64,000 bases of DNA from Acidobacteriota bacterium (GTDB taxonomy: Bacteria > Acidobacteriota > Vicinamibacteria > Vicinamibacterales > UBA2999): positions 27,311-91,310 of the forward strand of contig JAEUQR010000083.1 of the NCBI GenBank assembly GCA_016789705.1. Direction: 5' to 3'. Shown piece after piece: positions 42,922 through 50,897 of the stretch. The notes under the pieces are model-generated. The model did not search any database, was not told the origin of the DNA, and saw nothing but the letters and a program-made list of their open reading frames with translations. Numbering within the stretch: the first letter of the stretch is position 1; every line of letters begins with the position of its first letter. The translations under genes and the position numbers were made by a program.

Positions 42922-43224
42922 ATGAAGATTGAACAGAACCGCGCCAACCTCGAGACGATCGCCGGGAGCCGGGCGGATGCGGTGCGCGATGAACGCGCTG
43001 CCGCCGCCGAGAAGGCCACCGAGGCCGACCGGTCTGCCGACCAGGTGCGGGTATCGACCACCGGCCAGCTGGCCGCCGCCGCGGCCGCGAAGGCCAACGA
43101 GGCGTCCGACATCCGTCCCGACGCCGTCGAGCGCGGGCGCGCGCTGCTCGAGCGCGGTGAGCTCGGGCGCGATGCCGACCGGCTGGCCGACAAGCTCATC
43201 GACAGCATGTTCGACCGGAGCTAG
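42922..43224 (+). CDS. flgM: Anti-sigma-28 factor FlgM
   Basis: A 100-residue, largely charged and probably disordered protein. The C-terminal helix region (SDIRPDAVERGRALLERGEL, DADRLADKLIDSMF) fits the FlgM family, which holds FliA until it is exported through the finished hook. GGGAGGGAC precedes the start. The sigma-28 promoter immediately upstream suggests auto-feedback. Sequence is weakly conserved in this family, so position counts strongly. Confidence 0.85.
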   Translation: MKIEQNRANLETIAGSRADAVRDERAAAAEKATEADRSADQVRVSTTGQLAAAAAAKANEASDIRPDAVERGRALLERGELGRDADRLADKLIDSMFDRS

Positions 43225-43229
43225 GTGCC

Positions 43230-43595
43230 ATGACGCCGAGCCGACCCGTGGCGATGCTGGACCAGGCGCGCGAGCTCCGCGAGGTGCTCGAGGTGCTGGC
43301 CGCGGCGCTCGGGCGCGGCGACACGGCGGCCGTGCTCGCCGCCGAACCGGCTCTCCAGGCCGTGGTCGCCGCCGCCGGACGCGCCGGCGCGCCCGGTCCT
43401 GACGAACGCGCGGCGACGGCCGCCGAACTGCACCGCGCCCGCACCGCGCTCGCGCGCTGCCGGGTGCTTGGCGCCGCCAGCGCCGAACTGACCGCCGTCA
43501 CCCAGGACGTGCTGGGCGGCGCCGGCGCCTACAGCCGGCACGGCGCCGGCCAGCCGCGCGCGCCGCGCGGCCGGGATCTCCTCGCGAGGGTGTGA
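43230..43595 (+). CDS. FlgN-like export chaperone
   Basis: A 121-residue, all-helical Ala-rich protein placed between flgM and flgK, the usual site of flgN. FlgN binds and pilots the hook-filament junction proteins FlgK and FlgL. The sequence is low in informative residues (REVLEVLAAALGRGDTAAVLAAEPALQAVV; LHRARTALARCRVLG), so the assignment rests on position, size and helicity. Its stop overlaps flgK (TGATG). Confidence 0.65.
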   Translation: MTPSRPVAMLDQARELREVLEVLAAALGRGDTAAVLAAEPALQAVVAAAGRAGAPGPDERAATAAELHRARTALARCRVLGAASAELTAVTQDVLGGAGAYSRHGAGQPRAPRGRDLLARV

Positions 43596-44959
43596 TGGCC
43601 GGACTCTTCTCCAGTCTGTCGATGGCGGCCCGGTCGCTCGAAGCGCAGCGCGCCGGGCTCGATACGGCGGGCCAGAACATCGCCAACCTGAATACGCCCG
43701 GGTACGCGCGCCGGCGCCTCGATCTCGCCGAAGTCACAAACGGCACCGGCGGCGTCGAAGTGCTCGGCACCCGCGCCATGCGCGATGCCGTGCTCGATGC
43801 CCGCGCCCGCACCGCCATTCCGGATGAAGCCCGCGAAGGCGCCATCGTCGACACCCTCGCCCTGGTCGAGACCTCGATCGGGGCGCCCGGACAGTCGCTC
43901 GACGGGCGCCTCACGGCGTTCTTCGACTCGCTGTCGGCGCTGTCGGTCGATCCGACCTCGGCCGTCGCGCGGGACGGCGTTGTGCTGCAGGGACGGCAGC
44001 TGGCCTCGTCGTTCGCCGACATCGCCGGGCGGCTGGCCGACAGTGCGCGACTCGCCGACAACGGCGTGCGCGCCGCCGCCGCTGAACTGAATGCGCTCAC
44101 CGCGCAGATCGCGGAGCTGAACGACGCCATCGTCACGGGCGGCGGTGCCGATGTCGAGGCGCTGCGCGACCGCCAGCAGATCGCGCTCGAGGAACTCTCG
44201 GCGCTCACGTCGGTGGCCGTGCTGACGCGCGCCGATGGCGGCGTGGACGTCACGATTCCTTCGGGGCGCGCGCTCGTCATCGGCGGCTCGTCCTACGACG
44301 TGCAGGTCGGCACGGCGCCTTCGACCGGCTACGCCACGTTCTCACTCAACAACGTCGACGTGACGAGCGAGATCACGAACGGCAGGATCGGCGGTCTCGT
44401 CCACGCGCGCGACACACTGATTCCCGGCTACCAGTCGCGCCTCGACGACATCGCCTACGGTGTCGCCCAGCAGGTGAACACGCTGCATCAGTCGGGCTTC
44501 GACCTGAACGGCAACCCCGGCGTCGCCTTCTTCACGCCGCCGGCGGCGGTGGCCGGCGCGGCGGCGAACCTCGCCGTCAACCCCGCGCTCACCGCCGATG
44601 CCAGCCTGGTCGCGGCGTCGCAGAGCGGCGCCCCCGGCGACAACCAGATCGCCCGGCAGATCGCCGCGCTTCGCGATTCGCAGGTGCTGCTCGGCGGCAC
44701 GGCCACGTTCACCGAAGGCTGGGCGCAACTGGCCTACCGGGTGGGCGCCGATGTGGACGCGGCGCGCGCGCAGCAGCAGAGCAAACAGGACGTCGCCGAA
44801 CAGGTGGCGCGGCTCCGTGACCAGGTGTCGGGCGTGTCGCTCGACGAGGAAGCGGCGTCGATGATCAAGTTCCAGCGTGCCTACGAAGCCAACGCCAAGT
44901 ACTTCAGCACCGTCGACGAGATGCTCCTGACGCTCATGCGCACGGTGGGAGGCGGGTAA
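43595..44959 (+). CDS. flgK: Hook-filament junction protein 1, FlgK
   Basis: A 454-residue junction protein. The N-terminus (GLFSSLSMAARSLEAQRAGLDTAGQNIANLNTPGYARR) and C-terminus (SGVSLDEEAASMIKFQRAYEANAKYFSTVDEMLLTLMRTV) are typical; the central domain is shorter than in enterobacteria (547 residues). An in-frame GTG at 43592 also overlaps the upstream stop. flgL overlaps its stop (TAATG). Confidence 0.95.
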   Translation: MAGLFSSLSMAARSLEAQRAGLDTAGQNIANLNTPGYARRRLDLAEVTNGTGGVEVLGTRAMRDAVLDARARTAIPDEAREGAIVDTLALVETSIGAPGQSLDGRLTAFFDSLSALSVDPTSAVARDGVVLQGRQLASSFADIAGRLADSARLADNGVRAAAAELNALTAQIAELNDAIVTGGGADVEALRDRQQIALEELSALTSVAVLTRADGGVDVTIPSGRALVIGGSSYDVQVGTAPSTGYATFSLNNVDVTSEITNGRIGGLVHARDTLIPGYQSRLDDIAYGVAQQVNTLHQSGFDLNGNPGVAFFTPPAAVAGAAANLAVNPALTADASLVAASQSGAPGDNQIARQIAALRDSQVLLGGTATFTEGWAQLAYRVGADVDAARAQQQSKQDVAEQVARLRDQVSGVSLDEEAASMIKFQRAYEANAKYFSTVDEMLLTLMRTVGGG

Positions 44960-45846
44960 TGCGCGTCACCTTCCGGACCGCCTACGGCGGCAATGAATAC
45001 CTCGAGGCGTCGTCGAGCCAGATGGCGAAGGCGCGCCAGCAGGTGATGAGCGGCAAGCGGGTCGAGAAGGCCAGCGACGATCCGGCCGCGATGCAGCGTT
45101 CGGTCGAGGGCCGTGGCGAAATCGGCGCCCTCGAGACCTACTCGCGCACCGCCGATTCCGCGCTGGCCAAGCTCACGACCATCGACACCGTGCTCGGCGC
45201 CGTCGTCGACAGGCTGCAGCAGGCGAAGGTGGCCACGGTGTCGGTGCAGGGATCGATCGCCACCGCCCAGCAGCGCGAAGCCGCCGCGCTGACGCTCGAA
45301 GGCCTGCGCGATGCGCTCGTCGCCGACCTCAACACCGAGGTCCGTGGCGCCTACGTATTCGGGGGCAGCCAGGCGACGACGCCGCCCTACGCGAGGGTCG
45401 CCGGGGTGTGGACCTATCAGGGCGACGCCGCGCCGGTCGCCGTCGACATCGGCCCCGGGCAGACCGTGGACGTCGCACTCGACGGCGCGGCCCTCGCGCA
45501 GGGCAGTGACGCCTCAAACATCCTGAACGAGCTGGAAACCCTCATCCTGGCCGTGCGCGCCGGTGACAACCCGGGCATGGCGGCGGGCACCTCGGCCATC
45601 GATCGTGCCTTCCTGCGCGCCACTCGCGCGCAGACTTCCGTCGGCGTCGACGAGCAGGGCATCGGCGAGCGCCAGCTCCAGATCACGTCGGCGCGGCTGT
45701 CGGTCGTGACGCGCGTGTCGAAGGACGAGGACGCGGATCTCGCGCTCGCCATCTCGGAGATGACCCGCGCCCAGACCGCCTACCAGGCGGCCCTCAGCGC
45801 CGTGGGCACGGCGTCGCGGGCGTCGCTGCTGGACTACCTGCGATGA
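44959..45846 (+). CDS. flgL: Hook-filament junction protein 3, FlgL
   Basis: A 295-residue flagellin-like junction protein with conserved termini (SSSQMAKARQQVMSGKRVEKASDDPAAMQRSVE; SKDEDADLALAISEMTRAQTAYQAALSAVG). It links hook to filament above FlgK. It overlaps flgK by one base and fliW by four, so all are translated together. Confidence 0.94.
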   Translation: MRVTFRTAYGGNEYLEASSSQMAKARQQVMSGKRVEKASDDPAAMQRSVEGRGEIGALETYSRTADSALAKLTTIDTVLGAVVDRLQQAKVATVSVQGSIATAQQREAAALTLEGLRDALVADLNTEVRGAYVFGGSQATTPPYARVAGVWTYQGDAAPVAVDIGPGQTVDVALDGAALAQGSDASNILNELETLILAVRAGDNPGMAAGTSAIDRAFLRATRAQTSVGVDEQGIGERQLQITSARLSVVTRVSKDEDADLALAISEMTRAQTAYQAALSAVGTASRASLLDYLR

Positions 45847-46286
45847 CCACCGCGACGACGCTGCCGCCGGCCACGGTCGAGACGCGTTTCGGCACCTTTC
45901 CGGTGGCGGCCGCCGACATCGTCCATTTCGCGCACGGCGTGCCCGGATTCGAGGCGTGCCGCCAGTTCGTGCTCATCTCGGCGCCGGAACTGCTGCCGTT
46001 CACCTGTCTGCACGGCCTCGATGCGCCGGGGCCGTCGTTTCTCACCCTCGACCCGCGGCAGATCGTCACGGGGTATCAGGCACCCCTGAGCGCCGCCGAA
46101 CGCAGCCGCCTCGACGCCGCGGCCGGCGAGTCGCTGCTGTGGCTGGCCATCGTGCATGTCGACGACCTCGCGATCACGGCCAACCTGCGGGCGCCGATCG
46201 TCATCAACCCGCGGCGCATGATCGGCCTGCAGGTGATGGGCGCCGACACGGCGTGGGCCACCGAACACCTGCTGACGGCGGAGTAG
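45843..46286 (+). CDS. fliW: Flagellar assembly factor FliW (CsrA antagonist)
   Basis: A 147-residue protein with FliW features (VETRFGTFPVAAADIVHFAHGVPGFEACRQFVLI, PSFLTLDPRQI, VHVDDLAITANLRAPIVINPRRMIGLQVM). FliW binds flagellin or CsrA; when flagellin is exported, FliW frees itself and inhibits CsrA allosterically. The pairing with csrA five bases downstream and a flagellin gene 3.4 kb away matches the Bacillus/Campylobacter arrangement. Confidence 0.94.
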   Translation: MTTATTLPPATVETRFGTFPVAAADIVHFAHGVPGFEACRQFVLISAPELLPFTCLHGLDAPGPSFLTLDPRQIVTGYQAPLSAAERSRLDAAAGESLLWLAIVHVDDLAITANLRAPIVINPRRMIGLQVMGADTAWATEHLLTAE

Positions 46287-46290
46287 GGCG

Positions 46291-46542
46291 ATGCTGGTCT
46301 TCACACGCCGTCGCGACGACGCCATCGTCATTGGCGACGGCATCGAGGTGCGCGTGCTGCGCACGGGCAGGGACGCAGTACGGATCGGCGTGACCGCGCC
46401 TGCCGACGTGCTCGTGCACCGGCGCGAGGTCTACGACGCCGTGCGCGCTGCCAACCAGACGGCCGCCCAGGCCGTGCTGCCGCCGGTCGCGCACCTGGCC
46501 GGCCGGCTGCGCCTGCAGCCGCCGCTCGAGCGCGTGGAGTAG
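46291..46542 (+). CDS. csrA: Carbon storage regulator CsrA with C-terminal extension
   Basis: An 83-residue RNA-binding translational repressor. MLVFTRRRDDAIVIGDGIEVRVL and the RNA-contact segment VHRREVY with R44 in the canonical place are present. The ~30 extra C-terminal residues (beyond ~55) are longer than in E. coli CsrA (61 residues) and might add a FliW contact, as proposed for long CsrA proteins. It is coupled to fliW. A candidate target hairpin is in the fliC leader. Confidence 0.94.
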   Translation: MLVFTRRRDDAIVIGDGIEVRVLRTGRDAVRIGVTAPADVLVHRREVYDAVRAANQTAAQAVLPPVAHLAGRLRLQPPLERVE

Positions 46543-46545
46543 GCC

Positions 46546-47484
46546 GTGCGCCGCTGCCTGCCCTGGGGCGAGGTCACGCCCGCGGCGATGGCCGCCATGT
46601 TCGCCGCGGAGGCGGCCCGCTGGCGCGACACGCTCGCGTGGGACACGGCGCCGCTCTGGCCCGTGCTCGAACAGGCACGCGTGACCGGGGCGTTGCCCGG
46701 CTTCGTGCTGCGCGAGGACGACGGCCGTGTGGCCGGCTGGACGTATGCGGCCGAGCGCGACGGCGAGCTGCTCTGTGGCGCGCTCTCCGCGCCGGATGCC
46801 GACGGCACCGCGCGGCTCCTCGACGACCTGCTGACGCTGCCGGCGGCTGCGGCCGTCAGCCGCATCGTCTGCTTCGCCTACACCGACGCCCCGCGCCTCG
46901 CGCCGGCACTCGCTGCCCGCGGCTTCCTGCTCGACCCGCACGAGTACCTGACGCGTCCGCTCGTGGCCGTGCCGGCGGCGCGGCGCCCCGGCCGTGCCTG
47001 GGACGTCCGTGACCTCGACGCCACCGCCGACCTCTTCCGTGCGAGTTATCCGGCACACGACCCGGGACGGCCCTTCGCGCCGCACGGCCGCCCGGCCGAG
47101 TGGCAACGCTATGTCGCGGACCTCGTGCTCGGCCAGGGCTGCGGCCGCTTCCGGCCGTCGCTCTCGATTGCGGTGCCCGGCGCCGGCGACGCGCTCGACG
47201 CTGCGGCGATCGTAACGGACCTCGGCGCCGGCACGGCGCATCTGGCGCAACTCGCCGTGCGGCACGGTCTGCGCGGCGCCGGCCTCGGTGCGTCGATGCT
47301 CGCCGGCCTCTCCGCGTCATGCCGGGCGGCCGGCTTCGCGCGGCTGTCACTGCTCGTCGGCGCCAGCAACACTACCGCGCGGCGTCTCTACGCGCGCGCC
47401 GGCTTCACGTCGTGCGCGTGGTTCGTCTCGGCGACGCGGGCCGGCCGGGCCGGTGAGGGACGGCACGACGTCACAGCGGCCTGA
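46546..47484 (+). CDS. GNAT-family N-acetyltransferase
   Basis: A 312-residue protein whose C-terminal half is a GNAT domain: the acetyl-CoA loop is RGAGLGASML (~245-255) and motif B follows (SLLVGASNTTARRLYARAGF). The N-terminal half (GFVLREDDGRVAGWTYAA, LAARGFLLDPHEYLTRPL) looks like a second, degenerate GNAT fold. It starts three bases after csrA. Within this locus it might acetylate flagellin, or the amino group of the nonulosonate precursor (a PseH-type role, which is otherwise missing); neither can be decided from sequence. Confidence 0.75.
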   Translation: MRRCLPWGEVTPAAMAAMFAAEAARWRDTLAWDTAPLWPVLEQARVTGALPGFVLREDDGRVAGWTYAAERDGELLCGALSAPDADGTARLLDDLLTLPAAAAVSRIVCFAYTDAPRLAPALAARGFLLDPHEYLTRPLVAVPAARRPGRAWDVRDLDATADLFRASYPAHDPGRPFAPHGRPAEWQRYVADLVLGQGCGRFRPSLSIAVPGAGDALDAAAIVTDLGAGTAHLAQLAVRHGLRGAGLGASMLAGLSASCRAAGFARLSLLVGASNTTARRLYARAGFTSCAWFVSATRAGRAGEGRHDVTAA

Positions 47485-47522
47485 TGGGCCGGCCGTGCGA
47501 GTCCAGACGTGCGGGGAGAGGT

Positions 47523-47542
47523 CCGCGGCTGGTCAGCCGCGG
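47523..47542. terminator. Hairpin between convergent GNAT and FliT-like genes
   Basis: CCGCGGCTG-GT-CAGCCGCGG is a perfect 9-bp inverted repeat in the 48-base convergent gap, and it overlaps the stop codon of the minus-strand gene (47533-47535). It could end transcription from both sides; no T-run follows. Confidence 0.45.
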
Positions 47543-48006
47543 CGGTCGACGAGGGAGGCCTGGCTGATCGACGGCGTGAGCACACGCCGGTAGGCGGCGA
47601 GGGTGGTCTCGCCCTGTTCCAGGCTGGCAACCGCGGCGCGCCGCGCCAGCTCGGCGTCGGCGAGCGACTGCATCGATTCCTGATCGGTGGCGAGAATCCG
47701 CGCCACGAGCGCCGAGGCCTGCTGACGCAGCGCCACCACGTCCTGATACGCGCCGAGCGTGGCCACCCGGTCACGGGCGGCGCTGAGCCGGGCGCGGACC
47801 GGCTGCAGGCCTTCTTCGACCGCGACGAGGGCGCGCGTGAGCCGGTCGCGTTCGTCGCCCTCGATGCCCAACTGCTCGAAGTCGCGCCGCGCCGTCACGC
47901 CGCGCTGCCTGGCGGCGACGAGGGCGAGCTGCTCGAGCAGGGCGATCTCGGCGTCGAGCCCGGCGCGATACTGGGCCAGGGCATCGACGAGGGCGTGGTC
48001 GTTCAC
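47533..48006 (-). CDS. Flagellar chaperone-like helical protein (FliT/FlgN type)
   Basis: A 157-residue all-helical protein (LVDALAQYRAGLDAEIALLEQLALVAARQRG; LVAVEEGLQPVRARLSAARDRV). It directly follows fliS, with its GTG overlapping the fliS stop, the place where fliT is found in other genomes. FliT binds FliD and keeps it soluble for export. Sequence alone does not separate it from FlgN-like or FliJ-like coiled coils; the call is from position and fold. Confidence 0.55.
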   Translation of the reverse strand: MNDHALVDALAQYRAGLDAEIALLEQLALVAARQRGVTARRDFEQLGIEGDERDRLTRALVAVEEGLQPVRARLSAARDRVATLGAYQDVVALRQQASALVARILATDQESMQSLADAELARRAAVASLEQGETTLAAYRRVLTPSISQASLVDRRG

Positions 48007-48404
48007 GCGGCGCCTCGCACCGGGGCCTCGGCGGCCGGCGTGGCAATCGCCACCCAGCTCTCGCGCAGCACGGTCAGCACGCGCGTGGCGTCGTCGATCG
48101 GGCCGACGCGGTTCTCGGCGGCGGCGGCGATGATGCGGCCGTTGACGTAGACGTAGAGATCGTCGAGGCGCTGGGCGATCTCGCCGCCCTGCTCCATGTT
48201 GAGCGTGCTCTGCAGCTCCGAGATGATCGCGATGGCGCGCGAGGAGGCGTCGCGACGGGCGGCGATATCGCCGCGCTCGATGGCTGCGCGGGCCTGGTGC
48301 AGGAACGTGAGGGCGCCGTCGTAGAGCATCACCACCAGCTCGAGCGGCGTGCGCGACTGCACCTGGGTCTGGCGATACGTTGTCAGGCCACGCTGAAGAG
48401 ACAT
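48003..48404 (-). CDS. fliS: Flagellin export chaperone FliS
   Basis: A 133-residue chaperone. Family markers are the N-terminal YRQTQVQSRTPLELVVMLYDGALTFLHQA and NMEQGGEIAQRLDDLYVYVNGRI. It binds the C-terminus of flagellin and docks it on FlhA. It follows fliD by 21 bases with CGGAGA as ribosome-binding site. A C-terminal Ala-rich tail is variable. Confidence 0.95.
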   Translation of the reverse strand: MSLQRGLTTYRQTQVQSRTPLELVVMLYDGALTFLHQARAAIERGDIAARRDASSRAIAIISELQSTLNMEQGGEIAQRLDDLYVYVNGRIIAAAAENRVGPIDDATRVLTVLRESWVAIATPAAEAPVRGAA

Positions 48405-48425
48405 CCGGTGGATCTCCGTGGGAAG

Positions 48426-49790
48426 TTAGAGAGATGAGCCGAAGCTGGCAATCGAGCCGGTCTGGCTCTGGAGCTGACTCATGGCGGCATCGGCCGCGAT
48501 GAACTCGCGCTGCAGCGCCGCGCGGCGTATGGCCAGGCGGTCCTGCATGTTGGCGATCGAATCGGTCAGGCGCGTCGCCTGCTCGGTCATCTGTTTGCGG
48601 GCGCCGGGGATGAGGCCGTCGCCCTGCGTGAAGGCGTCGAGCTGCGTGTCGAGCGTCGCGAACGCGCCGGGGATGCCGGTGTCGCCCGCAAACAGCCTGC
48701 CGAACTCGGCCGTGCCGGAGGCGAGCGCGTTCGTCAGCACGGTCTCGTTCAACGAGAGCGTGCCGGTGCGCGTGAACTCGAGGCCCACCTGCGACAGGGC
48801 GCTGAAGACGCCGCCCGTGCCGTACTGGTTCACGAGCACCGAGCGCATCTGGTCCTTGATCTGGCGGAGCAGCGGGTCACGGCCGATGCTGGCGATGTCG
48901 CCCTTGAGCGCCGAGGCGCCCTGGTCGGTCACGAACTTCTGGAAGTCGTTGTACGCCTTCACGAAGTCCTGCAGCTTGGTCTTGACGCTGGCCGTGTCGG
49001 CGGCCACGTCGACCGTGATGCTCCTGGCCGGATCCCTCTGAAACGCCGTGATGGTCACGCCGGGTACGGCCGAGGTGATCGTGTTGGTCGTGCTCGTGAT
49101 CGGGATGTTGTTCACGAGGAGCGACGCATCGCTCGCCTGCACGGCGTTGTCGGCGGCCGAATCGCCCGAGACACCGTTGCTGTCGGCATCCCCGAAGGCC
49201 AGGCCGCTGCCGCCCGTGAGGTTGTTGGTGATGGTGAAGGCGTTGGCCTGGCCGGTGTCCTTGGCCGAGAGCACCAGCCGGTAGCTCGACGGGCCCGACT
49301 GCACGACGCTCGCGCGCGCCGGCGGATTGCCGGTGGCGTTGATGGCGTCGGCGAGCTGGCGCAGTGTCGTCGAGCCGGCCAGCGTGACCGTGACACCGCC
49401 AATCGTGATCGTGCCGCCGTTCGACACGACCGTGTCCGGGTCGGGCGCGGCGGTGGTGGATGCCGTGACCTGGGCCTTGGCCAGCTCGTTGACGACGACG
49501 TCGTAGCGACCGGGAATGGCCGACGAGGTCGCCGAGACCGCGAGGGCCGAACTGTTGCTGCTCGTGGCGGCATATCCGCTGAGCTGCGACGTGTCGGCCA
49601 GTTTCGCCGCCGCCTGCTGCACGGCGAGCGCGCGCGAGGCCAGCGTGCCGAAAGTCGCCGCCTTCGACTGCAGCGCGGCCTGCCGGTTCTGCAGTGCGAC
49701 GAGCGGCTGACTCTCCTGCGTCATGATGATCGACAGGATCTGATTGAAGTCGATGCCGTTGGCGCCGCTGAACGTGATAGGCGAACTCAC
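48426..49790 (-). CDS. fliD: Flagellar filament cap protein FliD
   Basis: A 454-residue filament cap protein. N-terminal (GIDFNQILSIIMTQESQPLVALQNRQAALQSKAATFGTL) and C-terminal (RLTDSIANMQDRLAIRRAALQREFIAADAAMSQLQSQTGSI) coiled regions and the middle (ALTGS-like SLLVNNIPITSTTNTITSAVPGVTITAFQ) match FliD. GTG49790 is preceded by AAGGAGG five bases away. Its own sigma-54-like promoter lies 50 bases upstream. Confidence 0.95.
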   Translation of the reverse strand: MSSPITFSGANGIDFNQILSIIMTQESQPLVALQNRQAALQSKAATFGTLASRALAVQQAAAKLADTSQLSGYAATSSNSSALAVSATSSAIPGRYDVVVNELAKAQVTASTTAAPDPDTVVSNGGTITIGGVTVTLAGSTTLRQLADAINATGNPPARASVVQSGPSSYRLVLSAKDTGQANAFTITNNLTGGSGLAFGDADSNGVSGDSAADNAVQASDASLLVNNIPITSTTNTITSAVPGVTITAFQRDPARSITVDVAADTASVKTKLQDFVKAYNDFQKFVTDQGASALKGDIASIGRDPLLRQIKDQMRSVLVNQYGTGGVFSALSQVGLEFTRTGTLSLNETVLTNALASGTAEFGRLFAGDTGIPGAFATLDTQLDAFTQGDGLIPGARKQMTEQATRLTDSIANMQDRLAIRRAALQREFIAADAAMSQLQSQTGSIASFGSSL

Positions 49791-49839
49791 ACCGCCCTCC
49801 TTACGCCGGCCCGAAGACGGACCAGCCCCCATGAACTAC

Positions 49840-49856
49840 TGCGAAATGTCTGCCAA
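49840..49856 (-). promoter_or_regulatory. Sigma-54 promoter of fliD-fliS
   Basis: On the minus strand TTGGCAGACATTTCGCA has GG (49854-49853) and GC (49842-49841) ten bases apart, with TGGCA and TT-GCA matching the consensus. The start near 49829 gives a 39-base leader containing AAGGAGG. It separates fliD control from the sigma-28 promoter of fliC. Confidence 0.6.
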
Positions 49857-49864
49857 CGTGAAAC

Positions 49865-49895
49865 GACGGGCAGGCGGTGGGGGCGCCCGCCCGTC
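49865..49895 (-). terminator. Possible terminator of fliC
   Basis: GACGGGC (49895-49889) and GCCCGTC (49871-49865) form a 7-bp stem, followed on the minus strand by GTTTC. A second, tighter stem GCCCGG-CGAG-CCGGGC is at 49913-49928. Both lie between the fliC stop and the fliD promoter; T-richness is weak. Confidence 0.4.
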
Positions 49896-49934
49896 ACTTC
49901 ATGGTGATCTCAGCCCGGCGAGCCGGGCCCGCGG

Positions 49935-50732
49935 TTACCGGAGGAGCGAAAGGACCGCGCCGCTCTGCTGGTTGGCCTGGGCGAGGGCGGCGATACCGCT
50001 CTGCGTCAGGATGTTGAAGCGCGCCAGGTTGGCCGACTCTTCGGCCACGTTGGCGTCGCGGATGCGGCTTTCGGCGGCCTTGGTGTTCACGACCTGGTAC
50101 TGCGCCAGGCCGGTCGCGTACTGGAGGCGGTTCTGCAGCGAACCAACGCTGCCGACCACCGTGCCGACCGTGGCCACGGCGGCGGTGATGGCCGTGACGG
50201 CCGTCGCTGCGCCGCCCGCGGTGGAGATGTTGAGCCCGGCGATGCCGAGCGTGGTCGTGTCGGCCGCGCCGATCGTGCCGCCCACCGTGCCGGAGGTGCC
50301 GCTGCTCACGAAGACCGAGAAGCCCTGCGCGGCGTCGAGGTCGGCCACCGTGACTTCACGGGAGATTTCCGCGACCACGTCGGCGAACTCGTTGTTCAGC
50401 GTGGTGCGGTTGCCGCTGAAGCCGGCCGAGGCCGACTGCGACGCCAGGGTCGCCAGACGGTCGAGCAGCGTGCTCACGTTGTCGAGCGCGCCGTTCTTGA
50501 TCTGGAGCGTGGAGAGTCCGTCGTTCGCGTTTCGAATACCCTGATTGAGCACCGCCTGTTCCGAGCGATACGCGTTGGCCACCGCGAGCCCGGCTGCGTC
50601 GTCACCCGCCTGGTTGATGCGGAAGCCGCTCGACAGCCGCGTGAGGGTGCGCTGAAGGCCGATGTTCGTGGTGTTGAGGTTGGCCTGCGCGTTCTGCGCC
50701 GACACGTTGCTGACAACTGAGAATGAAGCCAT
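49935..50732 (-). CDS. fliC: Flagellin
   Basis: A 265-residue flagellin. D0/D1 termini are canonical (NLNTTNIGLQRTLTRLSSGFRINQAGDDAAGLAVAN; SRIRDANVAEESANLARFNILTQSGIAALAQANQQSG region, ending AVLSLLR). The central surface part is very short and Thr/Gly/Ala-rich, so a thin filament with few exposed loops is expected; the Ser/Thr content fits O-linked glycosylation. The start has GGAGGAG seven bases upstream, and the leader holds predicted CsrA sites. Only one flagellin gene is in the window. Confidence 0.97.
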   Translation of the reverse strand: MASFSVVSNVSAQNAQANLNTTNIGLQRTLTRLSSGFRINQAGDDAAGLAVANAYRSEQAVLNQGIRNANDGLSTLQIKNGALDNVSTLLDRLATLASQSASAGFSGNRTTLNNEFADVVAEISREVTVADLDAAQGFSVFVSSGTSGTVGGTIGAADTTTLGIAGLNISTAGGAATAVTAITAAVATVGTVVGSVGSLQNRLQYATGLAQYQVVNTKAAESRIRDANVAEESANLARFNILTQSGIAALAQANQQSGAVLSLLR

Positions 50733-50739
50733 CTGAAGT

Positions 50740-50775
50740 CTCCTCCGTGAGTCCGGGCCGGCGTCCCTGCCGGCC
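50740..50775 (-). promoter_or_regulatory. Candidate CsrA-binding hairpin and second GGA site in the fliC leader
   Basis: The mRNA would read GGCCGGC-AGGGAC-GCCGGCC (50775-50756): a perfect 7-bp stem with a six-base loop that presents AGGGA. About 21 bases downstream ACGGA (50748-50744) overlaps the Shine-Dalgarno GGAGGAG. Two GGA motifs at this distance, one at the ribosome-binding site, is the arrangement bound by a CsrA dimer on Bacillus hag mRNA. Confidence 0.6.
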
Positions 50776-50811
50776 GTGCGCGCGGGGCATGTGACCCACG
50801 CGTCGGGGAGG

Positions 50812-50838
50812 TAATCGGAGGTCGGTCGCGGTTCTTTA
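50812..50838 (-). promoter_or_regulatory. Sigma-28 (FliA) promoter of fliC
   Basis: On the minus strand TAAA (50838-50835), 15 bases, then TCCGATTA (50819-50812), against TAAA-N15-GCCGATAA. Start predicted near 50804, giving a leader of ~72 bases that contains the CsrA-type hairpin. Confidence 0.7.
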
Positions 50839-50865
50839 ATGCCGGTGTCGGCGGGTTGGCATGGA

Positions 50866-50882
50866 TCCGGCTCTGGTGGAGG
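50866..50882 (+). promoter_or_regulatory. Weak sigma-54-like site upstream of the 202-residue protein
   Basis: TTGGCATGGATCCGGCT has GG (50868-50869) and GC (50880-50881) ten bases apart, and a TTGGCA -24 box, but a poor -12 box. The start would fall five bases before ATG50898. At this G+C content such a match may be chance. Confidence 0.25.
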
Positions 50883-50897
50883 CCGGAGACACGACAC

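Noticed and set aside
50866..50882. Confident sigma-54 promoter for the 202-residue protein
   Set aside because: The spacing fits, but the -12 box is poor and GG-N10-GC is common by chance at this composition; kept only at low confidence.
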